Below, in pieces: positions 6,220 to 12,580 of a DNA stretch of 12,580 nucleotides (the stretch's first letter is position 1; every line of letters starts with the position of its first letter). The notes beneath the pieces are model-generated. The model was not told where the DNA came from. It worked only from the letters and a program-made list of their open reading frames with translations, and made no database searches. Location: positions 1-12,580 of the forward strand of contig JAPLSK010000186.1 in NCBI GenBank assembly GCA_026398675.1, written 5' to 3'. The translations under genes and the position numbers were made by a program. The stretch comes from a bacterium. GTDB lineage: Bacteria; RBG-13-66-14.

Positions 6220-6589
6220 ACCGATATGTAGGCGTTGACGTAGGGCGGCAGGCGGCGTACCCGGCGTTGGTCTCGGCGTCCTTCTGGGCGAAGTCGAGGG
6301 CCTTGAAGAACTCGATCAGCACGGACTGGGCGGCGAACTTGGCCGCCTTCTGGGCCATGGCCCGCGCCTGGGCCACGTTGGGGTTGTCGGTGTTGGCCAC
6401 CGATGTGCCGGTCACCACCAGCAATTCCCCATCCACCGCCATGTCGGCGTAGTAGGAGGTGAAGACGTACATGGTGCCGTCATCTACCTGCGCCCGGGCC
6501 GGTGGCGGGACATCCGACGTCTCGATGGGCGCCAAGTCGGCCGAAACGGCCAGGGGCGTCAGCAGCAGCAGAATCGAGAGAACTCGCAT
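6215..6589 (-). CDS. Small exported protein, LPP20-like, 3' end formed by a repeat
   Basis: The start is ATG 6589-6587, with GGAGG (6600-6596) six bases upstream; an ATG two codons earlier abuts the ribosome site and is rejected. The 124-residue product has a clear signal peptide, MRVLSILLLLTPLAVSA. The mature part has a pro-rich linker, a beta segment (DGELLVVTGTSVAN) and an Ala-rich helix (AQARAMAQKAAKFAAQSVLIEFF). That order, VTGxxxA then an AQARAMA helix, recalls the LPP20/flagellar-T-like family, but I hold this loosely. The last residues (AACRPTSTPTYRS) look out of character. The TAG stop lies inside the CCTACG end of the palindromic unit at 6191-6219, so the gene is probably truncated or re-ended by repeat insertion. 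It lies 43 bases downstream of the AHSA1 gene on the same strand and may be co-transcribed with it. Confidence 0.6.
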   Translation of the reverse strand: MRVLSILLLLTPLAVSADLAPIETSDVPPPARAQVDDGTMYVFTSYYADMAVDGELLVVTGTSVANTDNPNVAQARAMAQKAAKFAAQSVLIEFFKALDFAQKDAETNAGYAACRPTSTPTYRS

Positions 6590-6608
6590 GGTCATCCTCC
6601 AGGCCTCT

Positions 6609-6627
6609 CCGGTCGGGATCCGACCGG
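6609..6627. repeat. Perfect hairpin between the AHSA1 gene and the small exported protein
   Basis: CCGGTCGG (6609-6616) and CCGACCGG (6620-6627) form a perfect 8-bp stem with a GAT loop. On the transcribed minus strand no T-tract follows, so it is not an ordinary intrinsic terminator. It lies in the 43-base gap, just before the ribosome site of the downstream gene. It could stabilise or partly separate the two messages. Confidence 0.5.
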
Positions 6628-6632
6628 GGCGG

Positions 6633-7052
6633 CTAAACGGTTTCCTTCAATCGCGCTATAGCGTTCTTCCAGACGACGTCGAACCAGCGTTCGGCCTTGA
6701 GCCAGCGGTCGCAATCCCCGAACCCGTAGTGCTCCAGCCGCAGGCGGCAACCGGAACCGGTCGGTTCCACGCTCACCGCCACTGTGGTCGAGCCGGGCTC
6801 CATGAACTCGAACTGCTCCTCGTTGCCGGCCCAGGAGACTTTAAGCTTTCCAGGCTCGTATTCCAGCACTTTGCAGCCCAGGGTGCTGTTCACCTCCGGT
6901 CGCGCCGAATCCCAGAATAGTTCGTACCGGCCGCCGACCCGGGGCTCTACGTCGGCCCGCTCGCACAGCCAGCGGGCGAGCTTCTCCGGGGCGAGGAACC
7001 AGTCGAGGACCTCGTCGGGCGGAATCGGCAGATCTACTTCGTGCTCTATCAT
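6633..7052 (-). CDS. AHSA1/SRPBCC (START-like) domain protein
   Basis: This 139-residue cytoplasmic protein fits the Aha1-like SRPBCC fold along its whole length. It starts with a strand and IPPDEVLDWFLAPEKLARWL (the helix and W-L turn), then VEPRVGGRYELFW (PRVGG hallmark), a run of strands (LKVSW, TTVAVSVEPT, CRLRLEHYGFG) and a C-terminal helix, WFDVVWKNAIARLKET. Such domains bind hydrophobic ligands in a deep cavity; the bacterial members are mostly uncharacterised and many sit with ArsR regulators, none of which is seen here. The ATG at 7052-7050 has no strong ribosome site. It is the first gene of a possible two-gene minus-strand unit with the small exported protein. The fold is confident; the ligand and process are unknown. 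Confidence 0.85.
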   Translation of the reverse strand: MIEHEVDLPIPPDEVLDWFLAPEKLARWLCERADVEPRVGGRYELFWDSARPEVNSTLGCKVLEYEPGKLKVSWAGNEEQFEFMEPGSTTVAVSVEPTGSGCRLRLEHYGFGDCDRWLKAERWFDVVWKNAIARLKETV

Positions 7053-7351
7053 GTCATGTATCTTAATCCGACGGCGTCCCGTCGCCCGCTAACGCGGCCC
7101 GGGCGGCGCCTAAAATGATTAAAAGGACCGCCGTCGCGCGTTTCCCTTGTAATAAGTCGAATCTCGATAAGAAGAGATTACCAAAGTATGACCGAATCCG
7201 GTGCATTCTTCAAGTCGAACCACCCCGGACCGAACGATTGTTCGCCCCTTCGGGTCGGGACGCCGCCGACCCGCGGCGTGACGGATCGGACCGTGCCCGC
7301 CGCTCCCCGTAATTTTAAGGAACGCCCGTGACCCGCGCTGTCAAACGCCTG
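7053..7351. other. Intergenic region between divergent genes
   Basis: About 300 bases lie between the AHSA1 gene (minus) and addB (plus). I see no credible gene; the short open frames on both strands lack ribosome sites and family features. It contains a hairpin with perfect 7-bp arms, GGGTCGG 7252-7258 and CCGACCC 7266-7272, without a T-tract. An AT-rich patch at 7140-7200 could hold the leftward promoter, but I find no good -35/-10 pair. Confidence 0.5.
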
Positions 7352-7360
7352 TGGTATTAT
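7352..7360 (+). promoter_or_regulatory. Extended -10 promoter for addBA
   Basis: TGG followed by TATTAT (7355-7360) is an extended -10 element. No -35 hexamer is visible at 16-18 bases. Transcription would begin near 7367, leaving a leader of about 23 bases that contains AAAAAGGAG just before ATG 7390. This argues against the GTG start at 7351. Confidence 0.5.
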
Positions 7361-7389
7361 GGCCATCGAAGGTAAAAAGGAGTCATCCG

Positions 7390-10300
7390 ATGCTCATCGA
7401 TCGGGAATTCTGCACGGGCGACTGCTGGCTCCTGGCCGGTTCCGGAGCCGTACAGCGTCGTTTGAAAGAAGAGATTTCGGTCAACGGCGGTTTCGATCCC
7501 GGCGTCCGGGTGTTGACCCTGGACGAGGCCGCCGAGCTCCTCTCGCGGCAACCCACCGATGAGCCCCGATTACTGACCCGTGGGGAGCCGGTGGCCCTGG
7601 CTTCCAAGCTTTTAGCGGACCACGCCGGCGAGTTGCCCTACTTCCGGCGGTTCAGCACCCAGGGGGAGACCGCCCTGGAGGGCGTCGCCGGTCCCGTGGC
7701 CCAGGCCCTGCGCCTACTCGGCCAGGAGGGGGAAATCCCGGCGAATACGGTCAAGCTGCGCGACCTCGCCCGTCTCATCGAGCTGCGAGGGGAAGCGTGC
7801 CGCAAGCTCCGCGTCGAGGAGCCCTTCGAGCGCCAGCGCCGACTGGCCCGCCTGCTTGACGCCGGGGAGCTGAAACCGCCACCCCGGGCGGTGCTTTTTC
7901 TTCCCGCCCACCTCCACCCGGCCGAGCTGGAGCTCGTCACCGCCCTGGACCGCCGCCTGGAACTGCGGGTGATCGTCGAGCCCGAATTCGCCACGGCCGA
8001 CGAGAACCGCCCCTCGACCCGCCACTTCGCGAAAACCAGGGTCGGGCTGGAGCGCCTCCGGGCGGTGAGAAGCGAGATTGCCGAAACGCGCCCGGAGCGC
8101 GAGGGCCTGGTCGAGTGGCTCTTCGACGGCGGGGACCGGCCGGCGGAGAAACCGGAGTACATCCGGATCTGGTCGGCCCCGGACCGCCGGGGCGAGGTCG
8201 TCGCCGTAGCGCGGGAAATAAAGCACCGGGCGGCGGAGGGTGAGCCCCTGGGGCGGTTCTCCATCGTCGTTCCCAAATTGGAGCCCTACGTGGCGCTCCT
8301 GGCCGCGGAGTTGGCCGAGCGCGGCATCCCCTTCAGCCTGCCGGGCGGCGAACCGTTGTTCGCCAGCGCCCCCGCCCAGGTGCTCCTGGCCCTGTTGAAA
8401 GTCCTCCAGCGGCCGGGGAGGGAGGAGCTTTTCGCCTACTGGGGCCATCCCGCGCTCACACCACCCAAGCTGCCCGAGCCGGACGAGGTTTATAAAACTC
8501 TGGCGCCGCAGCAGCAGTTTCTGCCGCCGACGCCCCAGGGCGACCCCGCCCGCTTCTGGAGCAATAACCCCCCTGAGAACCGCGACCTCGACCCCGCCGC
8601 CTTCGATTTCCTGGCCCGCAAGGCCAACGTCACCGGTCTCCCCCGTGGATGGGAGGACAGGCTGGATTTAAATGAGCGCCTGACACAGGCCTGGCTGCGA
8701 CCGGTGCTCAACCGCCTGCGCCTGAACGCGCTGCGGGGGCGGGAGGAGGGTGAGTTCCTGGCCGACGAAGCCGCGGTGAAAGAGACGCGGCTGCGAATCT
8801 ACCAGCTCGCCGCCGTGATCCGCGAACTCAAACGCCTGGAGGAGCTTCGCGATTCCAAGCTGGAGGTCGAGGCGCTGGTCGGGAAAATCCGGGAGGAGCT
8901 GGAGCGGCGCGATTTCACCCAGAACCTCCAACGCCGTCTGCTCGATCAGCTTCGGGATTCGACGGGCGATCCCGCCTGGGCGGTCATCGAGCGTCGGCGC
9001 GCCGAGGCGGTCAGCCGGGCCGGTCTGGAGCTGGGCAAAGCGCTGGACGCGGTGGTCGGGGTGGCCCGCTTCTCGGATCGTAAGCTAAAGCGGCCCCTCA
9101 CCGGCCTGGATGCGCTGCGGCGCCTGGTGGAAGGGGAGCTGGCCGCCCGTTCCGTGCGCATTCCGGGTCCGGACGACGCGGTAACCGTACGGGAGTTGGG
9201 TCGGACCCATGGCTGGTCGCCCGGCGAGGTCTTCGTCCTGGGGCTGTCCAACGAGGATTTCCCGGCGAGGCCGGAGCGCGGCCTGCTCCACCGGGATTCG
9301 CTCAAACGGCAGGCCGACCCCCACGACGAATCGGTCTGTCTCCTGGCCCGCCTGCTACGCCGGGCCGAGAGGCTCTGGCTGTCGTATCCGGCGGCCACCG
9401 TTGAAAACGAGGCGCAGCCGGCCCCGCCGCTCAACGACCTGCGGGACCTGTGCGGCCGGAGCGAGCCCCCTGGTCACGACGTCCGTGAAAGGCCCACCTC
9501 GTCGGCCGAGCTGGCCGTCGCCGACCCGAACCACGGGCTGCGCGACGGCTCGGTGCGCGGGGCGATAAAATACGCCGCCCTCGTGATCCGCGAGGTGGCC
9601 TCTCCCGACCCCACCGCCTACGACGGAAAGGTGAACCGGAAGCTGCTCGACCCGGTCCCCGGCGCCGACCGGCGGGGCGAGCTGGCGGTGACCAAGCTGG
9701 AGCAATACCTCACCTGCCCGCGCCGCTACTACTTCGCCCATCTTTTGGGGCTGGAAAGATTCCCCGAGGTCCGCGACGAGGCCGAGGCCGACGTCGTCGG
9801 CATCGTCACCCACCGGGCCCTGGAGCTTTTCTTCGCGGGCTCGCGAAAAGAGGGAAGGCGCCCCCTGGAGCCCTGGTCGGACGGCCCGCTCGGAGAGGGC
9901 AACTGGGAAAAGGCCTGCGGCCGGATGCTGGAGTGCGCCGCTCGGGCTTTCGTCGGGCAGGGTATCATCGAGCCCAACGCCAGTCCGCCGCCGCTGGAGC
10001 AGATGCGGACCGGCCTGGTCAACGCCAGCGCCGCCCTGGACGCCCAGCGCGAGGAGCTGATCCGCGGCCTCGACGACCCCGACGCGAAAGCGCCCTACGG
10101 CATCCTCAAGGGAGCCCTGGTCATCCAGCGCGAGCTCATCCGGACCCTGCCCACGGAAATCGAGTTCAGCTTCGGCGGCGACAATGGGAATCCACTGGAG
10201 CTGGGCGACCTGCGGCTGACCGGACGGGTGGACCGCCTGGACCGGGACGAGAATTTCGGCCGGTTGGCGATTTACGACTACAAGACCGGCTCCGGTAAAA

Positions 10301-10743
10301 CCGGGATAAATGACCCGCCGGACAATCTCCGCAATCTTCAACTGCCGCTCTACGCCCTCGCCGCGCGTCGGCTCTACGATAGGGACGGCGCGATGGGCCT
10401 GCGCGCCGCGGAAATCCGGCTCCACGAAAACTACCGTAACTTACCCCCCGACGACCCGACCCAAAATAGGCCTCTCGAAGGGGCGGTACAGGAAAAGGTG
10501 GCGGTGGGCAAACCCAATCGGGCGTGGGTCGTGTCCGACGAGTTCACCCAGAAAATGCTGGAATTCGTGGAGGTCGCCGTTCAGGAGCTGTGGGACGGCA
10601 TCGTCAACGGCCGCTTCCACCCCCCTCCGGAAATCAAGGACGAGACCTGCAAGTACTGCGACTTCCGCCCCGCCTGCGGCGAGGATTTCCAGGCCCGCAA
10701 GCTGTGCCGCCTCCCCGGGGAAGGGGGTGGGGCCGATGGCTAA
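7390..10743 (+). CDS. addB: AddB-type subunit of the AddAB helicase-nuclease (PD-(D/E)XK, Fe-S)
   Basis: This 1117-residue protein has the length and domain order of AddB/RexB. The N-terminal two thirds is helicase-like (GEVVAVAREI, SIVVPKLEPYVALLAAELAERGIPFSL, VTVRELGRTHGWSPGEVFVLGLSNEDFP), but the Walker A site is degraded to AGSGAVQRRL, without the GKT lysine and threonine. The C-terminal nuclease shows VTKLEQYLTCPRRYYF with Cys776, His808 in GIVTHRALELF, GRVDRLD with Asp948, YDYKTG with Asp963 and Lys965, and QLPLY with Gln984. Cys776, 1087, 1090 and 1096 (C-x2-C-x5-C at the end) are the four ligands of the AddB-type 4Fe-4S cluster. AddB cuts the strand with a 5' end during double-strand-break resection. 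The start at 7390 has AGGAG eight bases upstream. The end overlaps addA by eight bases, so translation is coupled. All catalytic nuclease residues are present. Confidence 0.9.
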   Translation: MLIDREFCTGDCWLLAGSGAVQRRLKEEISVNGGFDPGVRVLTLDEAAELLSRQPTDEPRLLTRGEPVALASKLLADHAGELPYFRRFSTQGETALEGVAGPVAQALRLLGQEGEIPANTVKLRDLARLIELRGEACRKLRVEEPFERQRRLARLLDAGELKPPPRAVLFLPAHLHPAELELVTALDRRLELRVIVEPEFATADENRPSTRHFAKTRVGLERLRAVRSEIAETRPEREGLVEWLFDGGDRPAEKPEYIRIWSAPDRRGEVVAVAREIKHRAAEGEPLGRFSIVVPKLEPYVALLAAELAERGIPFSLPGGEPLFASAPAQVLLALLKVLQRPGREELFAYWGHPALTPPKLPEPDEVYKTLAPQQQFLPPTPQGDPARFWSNNPPENRDLDPAAFDFLARKANVTGLPRGWEDRLDLNERLTQAWLRPVLNRLRLNALRGREEGEFLADEAAVKETRLRIYQLAAVIRELKRLEELRDSKLEVEALVGKIREELERRDFTQNLQRRLLDQLRDSTGDPAWAVIERRRAEAVSRAGLELGKALDAVVGVARFSDRKLKRPLTGLDALRRLVEGELAARSVRIPGPDDAVTVRELGRTHGWSPGEVFVLGLSNEDFPARPERGLLHRDSLKRQADPHDESVCLLARLLRRAERLWLSYPAATVENEAQPAPPLNDLRDLCGRSEPPGHDVRERPTSSAELAVADPNHGLRDGSVRGAIKYAALVIREVASPDPTAYDGKVNRKLLDPVPGADRRGELAVTKLEQYLTCPRRYYFAHLLGLERFPEVRDEAEADVVGIVTHRALELFFAGSRKEGRRPLEPWSDGPLGEGNWEKACGRMLECAARAFVGQGIIEPNASPPPLEQMRTGLVNASAALDAQREELIRGLDDPDAKAPYGILKGALVIQRELIRTLPTEIEFSFGGDNGNPLELGDLRLTGRVDRLDRDENFGRLAIYDYKTGSGKTGINDPPDNLRNLQLPLYALAARRLYDRDGAMGLRAAEIRLHENYRNLPPDDPTQNRPLEGAVQEKVAVGKPNRAWVVSDEFTQKMLEFVEVAVQELWDGIVNGRFHPPPEIKDETCKYCDFRPACGEDFQARKLCRLPGEGGGADG

Positions 10744-12580
10744 GTCCTACGCCCTTAGCCCGGAGCAGAACGAGACCGCGGACATCCGCCGCTCGGCCGT
10801 CGTCTCCGCCGGGGCCGGCTCGGGCAAGCCCCGCGTACTGGTGGCCCGCTCCCTGCGCCTGCTCGCCGAGGGGGTGAAACCCTCCCGCATCGTGGCCATG
10901 ACCTTCTCGCACAAGGCCGCCGCCGAGCTCCGCCAACGCATCGACGAGGCTCTCTCCCACGCCTTCCATACCCGGACGCTGGAGGACGAGCCCATCGCCG
11001 AGGAGGTCCGCCGGCGGCTCTTCGAGGCCCGCACCCGCCTGGGCGAGGGGCACATCGGCACCATCCACTCCTTCTGCCAGACCCTCCTGGTCGAAGAGCC
11101 GACGCTGATGTCCGACCGCCCCGGCTTTTCCGTCCTCGACCAGACCCGGGTCAACCAGCTGAAGCGCCTGGCGCTGCGCCGGGCGGCCTGGGCCAGCGAC
11201 CCGCTGACGAGCCCCCTGGCGAACCGAGCGCAGCGAGCTATGCCCCTGGCAAAACTGCGCGACGCCGGTCTCACCCGCCGGGCCATCGAGGGAATGACCC
11301 TCGATCTTTTGGACAAGGGCTGGGAGCTGGACGAGGCGCGGGAGAATCACGAGCGGCCCGGGGAGGTGCTGGAGGAGCTCATCGCCCGTTGCCGGGAGGA
11401 GGCGGTGCGCCTGTACCTCGATGAGCTTCCCGAGGACATCCTGGCCCTGATGGACGGGCAGCTCTCCGATGCCGACCTGGTGAAGAAACTGCGCGAGAAG
11501 GAGCTTCTGGGCCTGAACGCCCACGAGATTTTATTGCGTCTCCGGGACCTCCTGGGCCGACTCATCGGCGGAGAGGTCAACTTCGATACGATGATCGGCA
11601 GGGATCTCGATTTATTGCGCGGGGTGAAATCCCCACCGGGGATCAACGTCAAGCACCTCCACGGATTTAACACCTTCAAGGCCGTCGGGGGCAATTCGGA
11701 AAAAACCCCCAAACACGCCGGCAGCGACACGGCGAAAATCGAGAAGGAGGCCTATCGGCTCACCGGCGTCCTTTTTGGCTGGCTCGACGAGGTGGGCGCA
11801 GAGTACCGCAAGCTGAAGGTCGGGGAGCTGGGCGCCGACTACAACGACCTCTTGGACCGCGTCGCCGAGGGGCTCGCCGGCGACGGGGGTCTGGTGGATG
11901 TCCTGCGCGGCCGCTACCGCCACTTCCTGGTTGACGAATTCCAGGACACCGACCCGCGCCAGTGGGAGATAATCCGCGCCCTGGCCGTGCCCCGGGGCAA
12001 GGAAATCGACGACGGGAGCCGGACGCTCTTCATCGTCGGCGACCGCAAGCAGGCCATCTACGGCTTCCGCGGCGGCGACAACACCGTCTTCCGCAAGGCC
12101 GAGGGGGAGCTGGAGCCGCTGATTCGCCAGACCAAAACCCTGGCCGACAACTACCGCTCCCGCCAGGCGATTCTCGATTTCGCCAACCCGGCCTTCGAAA
12201 AAATCTTCTCCGCCGACGCCGACTTGATCACCCACGACCCCGAGGGCTCCACCGCCGTCAAGCCCCAGACGATGAACCGCGCCCGCGAGGGCGGCGAAGG
12301 CGGCTCGGTGACGGTGATCAGCCCCGCGGAGTCGGCGGGGAAAGTGGATAAACTGGCCGGGGCCCTGCTCACCGCCGGGATTATCGGCGAAATTCTGCGG
12401 GGCGAATTCCCCGACATCCCCGCGCGCGAGGATTACCCCAACGACAAGGTCCGCGACGGCAGGCTGTCGCTGGTGGGCGTCCTGGCGCCCACGCGGGAGC
12501 AGTTGACGCTCACCGCCGCGGCGCTGGACTGCCTGGGGCTGGGCGACGGTTACGCCCTGGCCCGGGGCAGCGGCGTCTTC
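10736..12580 (+). CDS. addA: AddA-type UvrD/RecB-family helicase-nuclease subunit (5' part)
   Basis: The first 615 codons are present; the gene leaves the window on the right, so the C-terminal nuclease domain is not seen. ATG 10736 overlaps the addB stop and has AAGGGGGTGG before it. AddA is the motor subunit that unwinds DNA ends 3' to 5' and, through its own nuclease, cuts the other strand. Superfamily-1 motifs are visible: Walker A AGAGSGKPRVLVAR (residues 25-38), MTFSHKAAAELRQRI (about 54-69), TIHSFC (109-114), DEFQDT (400-405), VGDRKQAIYGFRGGD (434-448) and NYRS (472-475). Two things are odd. The Walker A threonine is proline (Pro32, codon 10829-10831), a single-base change from ACC. 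Residues 163-172 (NRAQRAMPLA) are encoded by a 30-bp insertion that matches an intergenic repeat. The frame is otherwise intact and the family certain. Confidence 0.9.
   Translation, partial: MAKSYALSPEQNETADIRRSAVVSAGAGSGKPRVLVARSLRLLAEGVKPSRIVAMTFSHKAAAELRQRIDEALSHAFHTRTLEDEPIAEEVRRRLFEARTRLGEGHIGTIHSFCQTLLVEEPTLMSDRPGFSVLDQTRVNQLKRLALRRAAWASDPLTSPLANRAQRAMPLAKLRDAGLTRRAIEGMTLDLLDKGWELDEARENHERPGEVLEELIARCREEAVRLYLDELPEDILALMDGQLSDADLVKKLREKELLGLNAHEILLRLRDLLGRLIGGEVNFDTMIGRDLDLLRGVKSPPGINVKHLHGFNTFKAVGGNSEKTPKHAGSDTAKIEKEAYRLTGVLFGWLDEVGAEYRKLKVGELGADYNDLLDRVAEGLAGDGGLVDVLRGRYRHFLVDEFQDTDPRQWEIIRALAVPRGKEIDDGSRTLFIVGDRKQAIYGFRGGDNTVFRKAEGELEPLIRQTKTLADNYRSRQAILDFANPAFEKIFSADADLITHDPEGSTAVKPQTMNRAREGGEGGSVTVISPAESAGKVDKLAGALLTAGIIGEILRGEFPDIPAREDYPNDKVRDGRLSLVGVLAPTREQLTLTAAALDCLGLGDGYALARGSGVF
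11213..11250 (+). repeat. Short repeat element inserted in frame within addA
   Basis: CCCCTGGC occurs at 11213-11220 and again at 11243-11250, exactly 30 bases apart. Between them lies AACCGAGCGCAGCGAGCTA (11222-11240). This 19-mer is found exactly, in reverse complement, at 6128-6146 in the palindromic mosaic. The match extends to 11222-11250 versus 6118-6146 at 27 of 29 positions. Removing 30 bases restores the reading ...TSPLA-KLRDAGL... without changing the frame. The second copy of CCCCTGGC resembles the element's own CCCCGGGC, so the direct repeat may be either a target duplication or microhomology. Confidence 0.65.

Noticed and set aside
7115..7312. 65-codon plus-strand ORF in the gap before addB
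   Set aside because: No ribosome site, arginine-rich tail typical of a random GC-rich frame and no family features.
9355..10425. Long minus-strand open frame inside addB
   Set aside because: A shadow of the GC-rich addB frame; the plus-strand frame has all the nuclease and Fe-S motifs.

Overview
The window is mostly GC-rich bacterial DNA. It carries secreted beta-propeller proteins, one of them with a C-terminal Por-secretion/FlgD-Ig-like sorting tail, a lipoprotein phosphate-type binding protein and an AddAB-type recombination nuclease. This mix, with sigma70-like promoters and many short palindromic repeats, suggests an uncultivated Gram-negative-type phylum of the kind that carries T9SS-like tails (Coatesbacteria, Eisenbacteria or Fermentibacteria would fit). 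That placement is an inference from style; there is no marker gene in the window.

Layout. Position 1-222 (minus) is the start of a PstS-like lipoprotein that runs off the left edge. Positions 394-703 (minus) hold a compact transcription unit: promoter, 61-codon ORF and a clean intrinsic terminator. Positions 866-1376 (plus) hold a promoter and a small secreted protein of unknown role. Positions 1499-2042 hold a GAF-domain protein of the free methionine-(R)-sulfoxide reductase family with its terminator. Positions 2287-3528 encode a secreted seven-repeat VCBS/FG-GAP propeller with its terminator. Next is a 17-codon remnant of a MacB/FtsX-type ABC permease C-terminus, with its own weak terminator. 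Positions 3709-5991 hold a strong promoter and a 743-residue secreted protein: a seven-repeat propeller-like region, a perfectly spaced 100-codon tandem duplication of a fibronectin-like domain, and a C-terminal sorting domain. Positions 5992-6219 are a mosaic of palindromic intergenic repeats between convergent genes. Positions 6215-7052 (minus) hold a small exported protein and, upstream of it, an AHSA1/SRPBCC protein. Positions 7390-12580 are an addB-addA operon with an 8-bp overlap; addA runs off the right edge.

How the parts relate. AddB and AddA would form the two-subunit helicase-nuclease that processes double-strand breaks for RecA. The two propeller proteins and the small signal-peptide proteins look like independent exported products, each with its own promoter or terminator. 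The most notable finding links the repeats to the helicase gene. A 29-nt stretch inside addA matches 27 of 29 bases of one of the intergenic palindromic units, and it sits between 8-bp direct repeats as a clean in-frame 30-bp insertion. The same addA also reads GKP where the Walker A motif should read GKT. No CRISPR, tRNA, rRNA, integrase or transposase gene was seen.
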